DNA from: Idiomarina abyssalis
GTDB lineage: Bacteria; Pseudomonadota; Gammaproteobacteria; Enterobacterales; Alteromonadaceae
Length of the DNA stretch: 64,000 bases
Reading direction: 5' to 3'
NCBI RefSeq assembly: GCF_900116625.1
Contig: NZ_FPBE01000006.1
Location: 1-64,000, forward strand
Of this stretch, positions 52,751 to 62,972 are shown in pieces. Positions within the stretch are counted from its first letter, which is position 1; each line of letters starts with the position of its first letter. A program made the translations under genes and the position numbers. Under the pieces are notes generated by a model. It saw only the letters and a list, made by a program, of their open reading frames with translations, was not told the DNA's origin and ran no database searches.

Positions 52751-53923
52751 TTAGAATTTATACATCGCCATAAGTTGAAGGCGGTTTAAGTCACCGTCTA
52801 CACTAGCTTCCGTTTCACGATTTGCTTTTGAAATCTCTGCACCGAAAGTCAGGTTAGATGCCGGTGAATACATTAAGTTAAACGCAAGGCGTTGAGTGTA
52901 TTCTGTCATATCGCCTGCCAAAGCCAGTACTTCACCATCGTTATCTGCCCAGCCGCGAGAGTACACCACGTTTGAACGCAGTTTCTCTGACCAGAAGTGG
53001 CGATAAGCAAAGGATACACCGGTTGAGTCAATGGCTTCTAACTCACCATTGCTGTCAATATAGGCACCGTTCCAGGTGTTTAGACCTAAATAACGACCTA
53101 AACCTGAACCTGTGGTAACTGATGCGCGGATATCATCCATGCCGAAGGTGTATTTAGCGCCAAAGCTGACACCGTAACCAAAGGTGGTTTCATCATCGCC
53201 AGTTTGACTGACATCGTAAGTTAATTGGCGTAAAAGTGCAGAAGCCTGCCAGGTTAAGTTGTCAGTTTTACCGGTATATTTAAAGGTTACGTCCGGTGCA
53301 AAACCGTCACTGGAAATAATACGACCGCCACCAACCGGAGTTACGGTTGTTTCAGGGTTTTCAATTGAGGCACTAAAGCCCCCCGAGGTATAGCGGATTT
53401 GTGCCTGGCGCACGAAAATAATGCCGTCAGTAATACCGATAAAGTCGACGGATTCAGCCAGAATGTTTAGGTCCTGAAAGTTAGACCAGGTTTGACCAAA
53501 AGTCCATTTCCCATATTTTAAAAATGCGTGACGTAGACGCGGATTATAAGAGTTTGAAATACGTTGGTCACCGTCAGGCGTCAACATAAAATCCATTTCG
53601 ATATGGCCGGTCAGAGTTTCGCCATTATCTAACTCAGTGTCGGTGGTAAGGAAAAAACGCGACTGACGTGCGTGAAAATCGGTGACCATGTCGTCGCCTT
53701 CACCACCCACAGGGGTGAGGCTTGGAATATACTGTTGCCGAGCGATACTGCCGCTTGAAGGTGCCTGACCATCGGTGTAGTCCGATACCATCATGTCCAG
53801 TTTAACAAAACCACCAAAATCGATGTCAGTTTCGTTTGCCTGAGCGCCTAAGCTCATAACACCGAGTACGGCAGCGCTTGCTGCTGATACGGTGAATTTC
53901 TTTGCGATACTTGCTTTAGCCAT
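52751..53923 (-). CDS. DcaP-like trimeric outer-membrane porin
   Basis: A 390-residue protein with signal peptide (VSAASAAVLGVMSLGAQANE). The barrel opens DFGGFVKLDMMVSDYTDGQA, with DFHARQSRFFLTTDTELDNG and LTGHIEMDFML following. KYGKWTFGQTWSNFQDLNIL is typical of the DcaP-like family. It ends RLQLMAMYKF with C-terminal Phe, the barrel assembly signal. DcaP of Acinetobacter passes dicarboxylates and related anions; substrate here is unproven. It is divergent from acs, so both may serve carboxylate use. Confidence 0.88.
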   Translation of the reverse strand: MAKASIAKKFTVSAASAAVLGVMSLGAQANETDIDFGGFVKLDMMVSDYTDGQAPSSGSIARQQYIPSLTPVGGEGDDMVTDFHARQSRFFLTTDTELDNGETLTGHIEMDFMLTPDGDQRISNSYNPRLRHAFLKYGKWTFGQTWSNFQDLNILAESVDFIGITDGIIFVRQAQIRYTSGGFSASIENPETTVTPVGGGRIISSDGFAPDVTFKYTGKTDNLTWQASALLRQLTYDVSQTGDDETTFGYGVSFGAKYTFGMDDIRASVTTGSGLGRYLGLNTWNGAYIDSNGELEAIDSTGVSFAYRHFWSEKLRSNVVYSRGWADNDGEVLALAGDMTEYTQRLAFNLMYSPASNLTFGAEISKANRETEASVDGDLNRLQLMAMYKF

Positions 53924-54028
53924 GGTGTTCTCCCCTGTCAGCCAAGTGTTCGTTTTGATCGTGCATTTTATTGTTATGCCAAAGATAAACGCTGTTAATT
54001 CTCGTTAACTGGTCAATTTTTATCAATC

Positions 54029-54042
54029 TAGACTATGGTCTA
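54029..54042. promoter_or_regulatory. Palindrome in the porin-acs divergent promoter
   Basis: TAGAC (54029-54033), TATG, GTCTA (54038-54042), 64 bases before the acs start codon. A dimeric regulator such as the LuxR-type CrbR encoded downstream could bind here. I do not know the CrbR consensus well enough to claim it. Confidence 0.35.
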
Positions 54043-54105
54043 ATAGTGTTTAAGCCCTTTAAAACGTACAACAGATACCATCTTGCGAATAAGGAGGAAG
54101 AGGTA

Positions 54106-56046
54106 ATGTCGCAACTGTATTCAGTTCCTGAACATATCAAAGCTAAAGCCAAAATCGATAATGACGGTTATAAGAAACTTTACCAACAGTCAGTAGACGA
54201 TCCTGAAGGTTTCTGGAGTGAACACGGACAGCGAATTACTTGGTTCACACCTTACACCAAAGTTAAAAATACCAGTTTCGAACCGGGTAAAGTCAGTGTT
54301 AAGTGGTACGAAGACGGCACTCTAAACGCCTGTTACAACTGTGTCGACCGTCACCTTGCTGATAAAGCCGATAAAACCGCGATTATCTGGGAAGGCGACG
54401 ACCCTAGTGTAGACAAACACATCACCTACCGCGAGCTACATAAAGAGGTATCCCGTTTTGCTAATGGCCTGAAAAAACTAGGTATAAGCAAAGGTGACCG
54501 CGTTGCTATTTACATGCCAATGGTGCCGGAAGCGGCTTATGCCATGTTGGCTTGTGCGCGCATTGGTGCGGTTCACTCGGTTATCTTCGGTGGGTTCTCA
54601 CCAAACGCCATTGCTGACCGTATTAACGACTGTCAGGCAAAAGCCATTATTACCGCGGATGAAGGTCGTCGTGGCGGCAGCACTATTGGCCTGAAAGCCA
54701 ATGTGGATAAAGCTTTGTCGGGCGGCGCCTGCCCTTCGTTAGAGCACAGCATTGTGTGCCGTGTAACTGAAGGTGATGTCGACTGGACTGAGGGTCGTGA
54801 CGTTTGGTGGCATGAACTGGTTGGTAACGTCAGTGACGAATGTCAGGCAGAAGTGATGAACGCCGAAGACCCGCTATTCATTCTTTATACCTCGGGTTCA
54901 ACCGGCAAGCCTAAGGGCGTGGTGCATACTACCGGTGGTTATATGGTGTACGCATCCATGACCCACGAGTACGTTTTTGACTATCAGGAAGACGAAGTTT
55001 ACTGGTGTGCCGCGGACGTTGGCTGGATCACTGGTCACTCGTACATTGTTTACGGACCGTTAGCGAACGGTGCGACAACCCTGATGTTCGAAGGCGTTCC
55101 TACCTATCCGGGTGTTGGTCGTATTGGCGAAATTGTCGATAAACATAAAGTGAACATTCTTTATACGGCACCAACAGCTATTCGTGCGTTAATGGCAAAA
55201 GGTGACGAGGCAGCGAAAACCTCGACCCGCGAAAGCTTACGTATTTTGGGCAGTGTTGGTGAACCGATTAACCCGGAAGCCTGGGAGTGGTATCACCGCG
55301 CTATTGGTAACGGTAAATGCCCAATTATGGATACCTGGTGGCAAACGGAGAACGGTGGTATTTTGATTACTCCACTGCCGGGAGCCACGGATTTGAAGCC
55401 GGGTTCTGCCACTCGTCCTTTCTTCGGTATTCAGCCGGCATTAGTCGACAGCGAAGGCAACCTTCAGGAAGGCGAAGCGGAAGGTGGTCTGGTGATTAAA
55501 GATTCCTGGCCGGGTCAAATGCGGACACTGTGGGGTGACCACGAGCGTTTCGAGCAAACTTATTTCTCGACCTTTAAGAATATGTACTTCAGTGGCGACG
55601 GCGCACGCCGTGATGCCGATGGTTACTACTGGATAACCGGCCGCATGGATGACGTTCTGAATGTGTCAGGACACCGCCTGGGTACCGCTGAAATTGAAAG
55701 TGCGCTGGTAGCACATAAGTCTGTGGCGGAAGCGGCCGTTGTTGGCTATCCGCATGACTTAAAAGGTCAGGGTATTTATGTGTACGTAACGCCCGTTGAA
55801 GGTGTTGAGGTAACCGATGAATTGACCAAAGAAGTTCGTAACTGGGTTCGCTCTGAATTAAGCCCAATTGCAACGCCTGATTTGATTCACTGGACCACTG
55901 GTTTGCCTAAAACACGTTCGGGTAAGATCATGCGCCGCATTTTGCGTAAGATTGCTGCGAATGAGTATGAAAACCTCGGTGACACCTCTACGCTTGCTGA
56001 TCCAAGTGTGGTAGATTCATTGATAGAAAATCGAATGAATAAATAA
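54106..56046 (+). CDS. acs: Acetyl-CoA synthetase
   Basis: A 646-residue AMP-forming enzyme scavenging acetate. Start at ATG 54106 after AAGGAGGAAGAGGTA; the frame from 54046 covers the promoter. The P-loop is [29 protein letters not shown] is the acetate-pocket region, [20 protein letters not shown] is the hinge, and the C-terminal Lys that is acetylated by Pat-like enzymes is in [11 protein letters not shown]. The next two genes encode a regulator and sensor of the CrbRS type, which activates acs in Vibrio and Pseudomonas. Confidence 0.97.
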   Translation: MSQLYSVPEHIKAKAKIDNDGYKKLYQQSVDDPEGFWSEHGQRITWFTPYTKVKNTSFEPGKVSVKWYEDGTLNACYNCVDRHLADKADKTAIIWEGDDPSVDKHITYRELHKEVSRFANGLKKLGISKGDRVAIYMPMVPEAAYAMLACARIGAVHSVIFGGFSPNAIADRINDCQAKAIITADEGRRGGSTIGLKANVDKALSGGACPSLEHSIVCRVTEGDVDWTEGRDVWWHELVGNVSDECQAEVMNAEDPLFILYTSGSTGKPKGVVHTTGGYMVYASMTHEYVFDYQEDEVYWCAADVGWITGHSYIVYGPLANGATTLMFEGVPTYPGVGRIGEIVDKHKVNILYTAPTAIRALMAKGDEAAKTSTRESLRILGSVGEPINPEAWEWYHRAIGNGKCPIMDTWWQTENGGILITPLPGATDLKPGSATRPFFGIQPALVDSEGNLQEGEAEGGLVIKDSWPGQMRTLWGDHERFEQTYFSTFKNMYFSGDGARRDADGYYWITGRMDDVLNVSGHRLGTAEIESALVAHKSVAEAAVVGYPHDLKGQGIYVYVTPVEGVEVTDELTKEVRNWVRSELSPIATPDLIHWTTGLPKTRSGKIMRRILRKIAANEYENLGDTSTLADPSVVDSLIENRMNK

Positions 56047-56067
56047 TGTCACTTAATTTGGAATCTC

Positions 56068-56700
56068 ATGGCGAAATTTTTAATCGCAGATGACCACCCA
56101 TTGTTTCGCGAGGCGCTGCAAGGCGCTCTCGCGAATCACTTTTCTGAACTTACCTTACGCGAAGCCGAAGACTTAGATTCAACTTTGGCTGCGTTAAATA
56201 AAGACGATGACGTTGATTTACTTCTGCTGGATTTACATATGCCCGGAAGTGGCGATTTATATGGCCTTATTCGTGTAAGAGAAGATTACCCGCTTTTACC
56301 CGTCGCTATTATTTCTGGTAGTGAAGACTCGTCAATTGTTGCTAAGTGCATTGGTTTTGGCGCTTTGGGCTTTATTCCAAAGTCGTTACCCTCTGCCGAA
56401 ATAGCAGAGGCTATAGATACCATCTTACAAGGTGAGACCTGGGTTCCAAAAGAAACCCGGGAGCGGCTGGATGTGATTTCAGATGAAGATCAGGAGCTGG
56501 CACGTAAGGTTGCCGAACTGACCCCGCAACAATACCGGGTGCTGCATTTCCTTCACGAGGGTCTGTTGAATAAACAGATTGCCTATCAACTGGGAATAAC
56601 CGAAGCAACGGTTAAAGCGCACATTACTGCAATATTCCGAAAACTGGGAGTTTACAGTCGTACCCAGGCTGTTTTGGTGGCTGAACGTCTGCAATTATGA
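56068..56700 (+). CDS. crbR: LuxR/NarL-family response regulator, CrbR-like
   Basis: A 210-residue regulator: receiver with DD at residues 8-9, phosphoacceptor Asp55 (LLLLDLHMPGSGD) and PKSLP, then a LuxR-type HTH (LTPQQYRVLHFLHEGLLNKQ, IAYQLGITEATVKAHITAIF). It lies 21 bases after acs and four bases overlapping the sensor gene. CrbR of Vibrio and Pseudomonas activates acs; the same role is inferred from context. Confidence 0.85.
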   Translation: MAKFLIADDHPLFREALQGALANHFSELTLREAEDLDSTLAALNKDDDVDLLLLDLHMPGSGDLYGLIRVREDYPLLPVAIISGSEDSSIVAKCIGFGALGFIPKSLPSAEIAEAIDTILQGETWVPKETRERLDVISDEDQELARKVAELTPQQYRVLHFLHEGLLNKQIAYQLGITEATVKAHITAIFRKLGVYSRTQAVLVAERLQL

Positions 56701-59700
56701 CCTGGCTACTAATATTTGCCTCACTGGCTTATGTGATCTTTCTTTTCGCTGTTGCCACCTGGGGTGACCGGATTGGTTCCTGGGCGAATAAGGTTAGCCA
56801 TAAACCTTTTGTCTACTCCATGTCGTTGGCAATTTATTGCACGTCCTGGACTTATTATGGCGCTGTAGGAAATGCCGCTGTCGACGGTTGGGCATTTTTC
56901 CCTATTTTGTTGGGGCCTATTCTTCTGTTCTTGTTTGGTATCCGAATTCTGGAAAAACTGGTTTCGGTTAGTAAACAACAAAACATCACCTCCATTGCCG
57001 ATTTCATTTCATCCCGATTTGGGAAAAGACGACGCCTTGCCGTAGCTGTTACCGGCATTGCAGCTGTTGCTATCATTCCTTACATAGCACTTCAGCTTAA
57101 GGCTGTAGGTATCAGCTTTGCCGTATTAACCGAAAATACCGGCATGATGGCTGAGTTCTCAATCAAAGAATTGGGTGCTGCGGCCTTAATGGCTATTTTC
57201 GCCATGCTGTTTGGCACCCGGCATGTTGAGGTTACCGAGTATCGCAGCGGTATGATTCTGGCGATAGCGGTAGAGTCCATGATTAAACTGGTGGCACTAA
57301 TGGCTGCGGGTATATTTGCCTGGTCTCTTATTCAGGGCGATGCGCAGTCTGATTTAATCAGTTCGTTTACCGACATTAGTAAGCCGCAGTGGTCTTTCGC
57401 CTCATTCGGCGAGTTTGAGTTTATTGTCCAGACCTTTATGGCCGCCGGCGCAATTCTTTGTCTGCCCAGACAGTTTCACGTTGCGGTTGTGGACAATGTC
57501 GACGTTCGACACTTACGCACTGCCCGTTGGGGGTTCCCACTTTATTTAGCGTTAACGGCCGCCGCTATAGTTCCCATTGCTATTGCCGGTACCTTTTATC
57601 TTTCGGCAAGCTCTGACGGTTCAACTTATGCGCTGCAGCTGCCGCTTTTGAAAGATCAGTTGTGGTTATCTCTGGTTATCTTTATTGGCGGAATTTCGGC
57701 CGCAACGGCTATGGTGATTATTGCCTCTGTCACGTTGAGTACCATGATCACTAACGATGTCATCATGCCTATTTTGCTGCAGCGTGAATCGCGCTTGCCG
57801 TTAAAGCACAGACGAAGAGAATACGACCGGGCGTTATTGTTAATCCGCCGTGTGGCCATTGCCGTGACTATGGTTTTGTCTTTTCTGTGCTACTACTTCT
57901 GGGCCGCACGTACCAACCTGGTCAGTATTGGCTTGCTGGCGTTTTCTCTGGTTTTGCAGCTGCTGCCGGCTTTACTCGCTGCACTTTATTGGCGAAAAGG
58001 TCACGCCCGTGGTGTTTATGCCGGGCTGCTGGCTGGTTCCGTGGGTTGGGTCATCGCGGTATTAATTCCTTTGTATACGAACAGCCAACTGACCGATGTC
58101 GAAATTATCACCCGTGGAACCGTTGTTTCACTGGGGCTTAATACCTTCAGTTTTATTGTTTTTTCTCTGCTGGCAAAGCCGCGGTTAGTCGACAGGATTC
58201 AGTCAACGGCTTTTGTAAAACCAAGAGCGGCTCTACCAGACTTACACTTAAACAAGAACGACAACGCGACCAACGCAGACATGTTGTTGCTGCTCAAAAC
58301 CTTCCTGGGCGCAGAGCGTGCCCAGCAACTTATGCAGTACTATCAGCGTCCCGAAAATACGGAACTTAAGCTCGAAGAAATTGCAGAAAAGCCGTTTATT
58401 AGCTTTGTTGAACGGGCTATTGCCGGTGTCTTGGGTTCTGCAACAGCCCGTTCGTTAATTGATGCCGCCCTGAGGGATAAGCAGCTTAACCTGGAAGAGG
58501 TTGTTCACTTTTTTGACGACACGACTCAGGCGCTACAAACGCAGCAGTCAATACTGTTCAGTTCGCTTGAGAACCTGGCCCAGGGTATTAGTGTTGTCGA
58601 TGCTGAGTTACGACTGGTAGCCTGGAATAAGCGGTATCTGGACTTGTTCGAGTACCCTGAGGGCATGGTTAAGCCGGGGCAGCCGATTGCTACGCTCATT
58701 CGTTACAATGCAGAGCGTGGCGAATGCGGTCCGGGTGAGGTGGACGAGCTGGTTGATAAGCGTCTGCGTTATATGCAAATGGGCTCGGCGCACCGCTTTA
58801 TTCGCCGCAGAGCCGATGGACGGGTTATAGAAATGGTAGGAAACCCGTTACCAACCGGCGGCTTTGTTACCAGTTTTACCGATATTACGTCACACGTTGA
58901 GACTCAGCAGGCGCTGGAAGATGCAAATATTGACCTTGAGCAGCGGGTTGATGTTCGTACGCAGGAAATTCGCGAAATTAACCAGGAGCTGACGGCTGAA
59001 ATCGATAGGCGTCGTCAGGTAGAAGAAGAATTAAAAAAGGCGAAAGCAGAGGCTGAAGCTGCAAATGCTTCGAAAACACGCTTTCTGGCCCTGGCCAGTC
59101 ATGATATTTTACAGCCACTAAATGCAGCACGGTTATACCTCTCGGCAATTCAGGAAAAAGAACTCTCAGAGCGTAACTTGTCGTTAGTGGGTAAACTCGA
59201 TACGGCGCTTGGCTCAACCGAGCATCTTTTGTCGACTTTACTGTCGATAGCGAAGATGGATCAGGGGGCGTTAAAGCCGCAGTTCCGGCATGTTCAGCTC
59301 AGTTCCGTTCTGGATCCTCTGGTGGAAGAATACGCTGTACTTGCTGAACAGAGAAAGCTGGACTTTCGCGCTTTTTACAAAGACAGGCCTGTGTATACCG
59401 ATCCGACGTATTTACGGCGTATCGTGCAGAACTTCTTATCTAATGCCATTAAATACACGCAGAAAGGCAGTGTATTATTAGGGGTTCGTAAGCGCGGAGA
59501 CGAACTCCAAATTGCGGTGTGGGATACCGGTCCGGGTATTGCTGCGCAGCAACAGAACAAAGTATTTGATGCATTTTATCGAGTGCAGAACCAGACGGTA
59601 GACGGAGTCGGGTTAGGGTTAAGTGTTGCTCAACGTATGGGTGAGCAACTCAATTGCGATATTCAGGTTGAATCGGTTGAAGGCAAAGGTTCCTGTTTTT

Positions 59701-60170
59701 CGGTGCGAGTACCGTTAGGTAATGCCGCTCAAGTCATCAGCCGCCCTAAAAAACAACAGGAAGATGCGCTGTCTGACCGCCTGCAACTGATGGTTGTGGA
59801 TGACGATAATGAAAATTTGAGTGCCTTAAGTGCTCTTTTGAGTAAGTGGGAGTGTGAAGCTCTGACTTTTAACAGTTATAGCAAAGCTTTGGCTTATGCC
59901 AAGGCACACCGTGGTGATAAAGCTCCTCAGGGGCTGCTGCTGGATTACCAACTCGGTGACGGCGACGGTTTAGCCTTAGCAGAAGAGTTACGTGACATTT
60001 GGCAGCAAAAGATACCGGCGGCGTTAGTCACTGCAATGCGTGATGACGCTGTGAAACAGGCCGCCAGAAAAAGCGGCCTGCAATTTTTACCAAAACCGGC
60101 TAAACCCGCCGCATTAAAAGCATTTTTGAAGTACATCAGCACCCGAAAGGCAGGAGGAGCCAGAAGTTGA
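56697..60170 (+). CDS. crbS: Hybrid sensor kinase with sodium/solute symporter domain, CrbS-like
   Basis: A 1157-residue multidomain kinase. Residues about 1-490 form an SLC5/SSS-type transporter with some 13 helices (SMSLAIYCTSWTYYGAVGNA, FISSRFGKRRRLAVAVTGIA, CLPRQFHVAVVDN). A STAC-like linker is followed by PAS (SLENLAQGISVVDAELRLVA), a coiled coil, HisKA with His802 (LALASHDILQPLNAARLYLS), HATPase (NFLSNAIKYTQKGSVLLGV, VGLGLSVAQRMGEQL) and a C-terminal receiver with Asp1083 (LLLDYQLGDGDG). In CrbS the transporter part links acetate sensing to the kinase. It overlaps crbR and murB. Confidence 0.9.
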   Translation: MTWLLIFASLAYVIFLFAVATWGDRIGSWANKVSHKPFVYSMSLAIYCTSWTYYGAVGNAAVDGWAFFPILLGPILLFLFGIRILEKLVSVSKQQNITSIADFISSRFGKRRRLAVAVTGIAAVAIIPYIALQLKAVGISFAVLTENTGMMAEFSIKELGAAALMAIFAMLFGTRHVEVTEYRSGMILAIAVESMIKLVALMAAGIFAWSLIQGDAQSDLISSFTDISKPQWSFASFGEFEFIVQTFMAAGAILCLPRQFHVAVVDNVDVRHLRTARWGFPLYLALTAAAIVPIAIAGTFYLSASSDGSTYALQLPLLKDQLWLSLVIFIGGISAATAMVIIASVTLSTMITNDVIMPILLQRESRLPLKHRRREYDRALLLIRRVAIAVTMVLSFLCYYFWAARTNLVSIGLLAFSLVLQLLPALLAALYWRKGHARGVYAGLLAGSVGWVIAVLIPLYTNSQLTDVEIITRGTVVSLGLNTFSFIVFSLLAKPRLVDRIQSTAFVKPRAALPDLHLNKNDNATNADMLLLLKTFLGAERAQQLMQYYQRPENTELKLEEIAEKPFISFVERAIAGVLGSATARSLIDAALRDKQLNLEEVVHFFDDTTQALQTQQSILFSSLENLAQGISVVDAELRLVAWNKRYLDLFEYPEGMVKPGQPIATLIRYNAERGECGPGEVDELVDKRLRYMQMGSAHRFIRRRADGRVIEMVGNPLPTGGFVTSFTDITSHVETQQALEDANIDLEQRVDVRTQEIREINQELTAEIDRRRQVEEELKKAKAEAEAANASKTRFLALASHDILQPLNAARLYLSAIQEKELSERNLSLVGKLDTALGSTEHLLSTLLSIAKMDQGALKPQFRHVQLSSVLDPLVEEYAVLAEQRKLDFRAFYKDRPVYTDPTYLRRIVQNFLSNAIKYTQKGSVLLGVRKRGDELQIAVWDTGPGIAAQQQNKVFDAFYRVQNQTVDGVGLGLSVAQRMGEQLNCDIQVESVEGKGSCFSVRVPLGNAAQVISRPKKQQEDALSDRLQLMVVDDDNENLSALSALLSKWECEALTFNSYSKALAYAKAHRGDKAPQGLLLDYQLGDGDGLALAEELRDIWQQKIPAALVTAMRDDAVKQAARKSGLQFLPKPAKPAALKAFLKYISTRKAGGARS

Positions 60171-61168
60171 TAGAGCTTGCTGAGCGACATACTTTTAAGT
60201 TACCGGCCAAATGCCGGACTTTAATTGAACTGAACAGCAGCGACGAGGTTGAGCAGTTAGCTTTTGAAGAGCCTTATTACTTGCTGGGTGAAGGCAGCAA
60301 CACCTTGTTTCTGGAAGACTTTCAGGGAACCGTTGTCTGTAACCGTTTGCTTGGCGTGTGCATTGAAGAGCTGGAGACAAGCTTTTTAGTTACCGCGGCA
60401 GCCGGTGAAAACTGGCACAATTTTGTGACCGACTTACGCGGCCGAAACATTGATGGTATGGAAAATTTGGCATTGATACCCGGCTCAGTGGGAGCGGCTC
60501 CTGTTCAAAATATTGGGGCCTATGGTGTGGAAGTGGCGACATTTATTGAACAGGTAACAGCCTGGGATATTAGCGAAAAGTGCTGGGTGAGTATGAGCAC
60601 AGAGGACTGCCAGTTTGCTTACCGGGACAGTTTGTTTAAACAGCACCCCGGGCGCTGGCTGATAACATCCGTAACTTTTCGGTTACCTAAAGACTGGCGG
60701 CCTGTGACTCATTACTCTCCACTGAACCAGTTGAGCGATAATGCGAGTGCACAAAGCATTTTCGACAAGGTTATAGAAGTACGCCAGAAAAAATTACCTG
60801 ACCCCAAAGTCATTCCGAACGCAGGAAGCTTTTTTAAGAACCCTGTTGTTTCTAATGCGCTACTGGAAAGCTTATTGCAGAAATGGCCAGATATAGTCTA
60901 TTTTCCCGCTGACGAGAGTCGTTCAAAAGTAGCAGCTGGCTGGCTGATTGAACACCTGGGTTTGAAGAGCTTAAACGAGGGCGATGCAGCGGTTAATCCG
61001 AATCAGGCACTGGTGTTAATTAACCGGGCAAGAGCGACTGGAGCAGATGTCAGCCGGTTGGCACAGAAAATTATGAAGCACGTAAAAGAAGCCAGTGGAA
61101 TTGAACTGGAGCCGGAAGTTCGTCTGGTTGGCCAGCACGGGCTTGTGCAGTTGGCGGCAGAAAAATGA
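60167..61168 (+). CDS. murB: UDP-N-acetylenolpyruvoylglucosamine reductase MurB
   Basis: A 333-residue FAD enzyme making UDP-MurNAc for peptidoglycan. FAD-binding segments are YLLGEGSNTLFLEDF, NLALIPGSVGAAPVQNIGAYG and YRDSLFKQ. IPNAGSFFKNPVVS carries the catalytic Ser, and ELEPEVRLVG the Glu. It is type I (E. coli-like). The start is TTG 60167, inside the stop of crbS (TTGA), an unusual coupling of a cell-wall gene to a sensor gene. AGGAGGAGCC lies seven bases before it. Confidence 0.95.
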   Translation: MIELAERHTFKLPAKCRTLIELNSSDEVEQLAFEEPYYLLGEGSNTLFLEDFQGTVVCNRLLGVCIEELETSFLVTAAAGENWHNFVTDLRGRNIDGMENLALIPGSVGAAPVQNIGAYGVEVATFIEQVTAWDISEKCWVSMSTEDCQFAYRDSLFKQHPGRWLITSVTFRLPKDWRPVTHYSPLNQLSDNASAQSIFDKVIEVRQKKLPDPKVIPNAGSFFKNPVVSNALLESLLQKWPDIVYFPADESRSKVAAGWLIEHLGLKSLNEGDAAVNPNQALVLINRARATGADVSRLAQKIMKHVKEASGIELEPEVRLVGQHGLVQLAAEK

Positions 61169-62160
61169 AACAATCAGAGCGCCTTGATCAACTGATTACC
61201 TTGTTAGCTAATGGTGAATTTCACTCCGGGCAAGCTATTGGTGAGTCTCTGGGGATATCCCGGGCAGCGGTTAATCAGCATATTCATAAGCTGGAAGAGC
61301 TTGGTCTTGAGTTGTTTTCTGTCACAGGGCGTGGCTACAAACTGGCAAGGCCTATTGAATTGCTGCGCTCACAAGCGATTGAAAAAGAAACACCGGCGCA
61401 ATGGAAAAATAAACCAGAGTTTGAAGTACGCTCCGTGGTTGATTCCAGCAATGACCAGGTAAAAGAACTTGCTAAGTCAGGAACTTTGGACGCCGGCTTC
61501 TCCTTATTTGCAGAAGCTCAGACAGCCGGTCGTGGGCGGCGAGGCAAACAGTGGTACTCGCCTTTTGGCAGTAACCTCTACCTAAGTATTTACTGGCCGC
61601 TGGATGACGGTATTCATGGCGCTATGGGGTTAAGTTTAGCCGTTGGTGTTGCTTTGGCGGAATGCTTTACCAATTTGGGTATTGATGAGGTCAGTGTAAA
61701 ATGGCCTAACGATGTTTATATTGCTGGTAAGAAAGTGACCGGAATTCTGGTTGATTTAGAAACCGCTCCGGAAGGTGCTGCGCACAGCATTATTGGTATT
61801 GGTATTAATTTAAGAATGCCGGACCATGTCGGAGAAAAAATTGATCAGGCGTGGACAGATTTAAACTCTGAGTTACCACAACCTGTTTCACGTAATAAGG
61901 TTGCGGCCGAGGTGCGGGCATCGGTGTTGTCTGCTTTGCAGCAGTATGGACAGAGCGGGCTTTCCGCGTTCCAGCAACGCTGGCAGCAGTACGACCGCTT
62001 TATCGATCAACCGGTAAAACTGATTATGGGGCAGAGGGTTTGCTTAGGAACCTGCCGTGGGATTGATGAGAACGGTGCTTTACTCGTAGAAGATGAGCAG
62101 GGCGTACGTCGCTATTTTGGTGGTGAAGTTTCATTGAGGGCGCAAGATGCTATTAATTGA
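61165..62160 (+). CDS. birA: Bifunctional biotin ligase and biotin operon repressor BirA
   Basis: A 331-residue protein. The N-terminal winged HTH (GQAIGESLGISRAAVNQHIH) binds the bio operator. The ligase core has GRGRRGKQWYSPFGSNLYLS (biotinyl-5'-AMP loop) and SVKWPNDVYIAGKKVTGILV. An SH3-like C-terminal domain ends the protein. It attaches biotin to acetyl-CoA carboxylase. It overlaps murB by four bases (ATGA) and coaX by 14. murB-birA is the E. coli order. Confidence 0.96.
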   Translation: MKQSERLDQLITLLANGEFHSGQAIGESLGISRAAVNQHIHKLEELGLELFSVTGRGYKLARPIELLRSQAIEKETPAQWKNKPEFEVRSVVDSSNDQVKELAKSGTLDAGFSLFAEAQTAGRGRRGKQWYSPFGSNLYLSIYWPLDDGIHGAMGLSLAVGVALAECFTNLGIDEVSVKWPNDVYIAGKKVTGILVDLETAPEGAAHSIIGIGINLRMPDHVGEKIDQAWTDLNSELPQPVSRNKVAAEVRASVLSALQQYGQSGLSAFQQRWQQYDRFIDQPVKLIMGQRVCLGTCRGIDENGALLVEDEQGVRRYFGGEVSLRAQDAIN

Positions 62161-62935
62161 TGCCGGTAATACCCGCAGTAAATTTGCCTGGTGGGATACT
62201 GACACCGACGAGATTGAAATACTGGGTGCGATACCTCACCAAAGTTGGCTTAATGACTTGAGTCATTCGCTAAAAGAGCTATTGCTGGAAGTGATCAGTA
62301 ACCAACAAATTCAGCACGAGCAAAAAGCCATAGGTTGCAGCGTTGCTGCGGTACAGGTGATGGACACCCTGAATAGCTCACTGGCGGAGCTTGGTATCAG
62401 TGTTGTCTGGCAAAAAACGAAAGCGGAACAGGCCGGAGTCATTAACGGCTATGGTGAACAAGCTGAGCGTCTGGGTTCTGATCGCTGGATGGCATTACTT
62501 GGCTGTCACGAGCAAATTCAAAAGAATGCCTTGATAGTAGATGCCGGTACTGCATTAACGATTGACTGGCTGAGAGCTGACGGCCGACATCTGGGAGGCT
62601 GGATAGTCCCCGGACGGCAGCTCATGCTAAATGCCCTTGGCCAGGGAACAGCGAATTTAAAAGGTATTACGGTAGACGACATTGAGCGTGACGGGCTTGC
62701 GGCCGGGCAAAATACCTTTGACGGTATTGCTCAGGGAACGGAAGCTGCGCTCACAGGCGCTATTGCACAGGCTATTCAGTTATCTCGGGAGCATTTCTCG
62801 CAAGAGTCTTTTGATGTCGTTGTTACCGGTGGCGATGGTGAGCATTTAATGCGAACCTTGTCTGGTAAATTTCGTCGTTATGACGATTTGTTGTTTAAGG
62901 GTTTGCGACTCTGTGCCGATAACCTAAACAGTTAA
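62147..62935 (+). CDS. coaX: Type III pantothenate kinase CoaX
   Basis: A 262-residue enzyme for the first step of CoA synthesis. It has the acetate-kinase-like fold with phosphate loop MLLIDAGNTRSKFAWWD. NGYGEQAERLGSDRWMALLG, IVDAGTALTIDWL and PGRQLMLNALGQGTANL follow. It is not inhibited by CoA, unlike CoaA. It overlaps birA by 14 bases. Confidence 0.95.
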   Translation: MLLIDAGNTRSKFAWWDTDTDEIEILGAIPHQSWLNDLSHSLKELLLEVISNQQIQHEQKAIGCSVAAVQVMDTLNSSLAELGISVVWQKTKAEQAGVINGYGEQAERLGSDRWMALLGCHEQIQKNALIVDAGTALTIDWLRADGRHLGGWIVPGRQLMLNALGQGTANLKGITVDDIERDGLAAGQNTFDGIAQGTEAALTGAIAQAIQLSREHFSQESFDVVVTGGDGEHLMRTLSGKFRRYDDLLFKGLRLCADNLNS

Positions 62936-62972
62936 ACCTTTAGGTAAATTCAGAGAGAGCACAGGCAACTTT

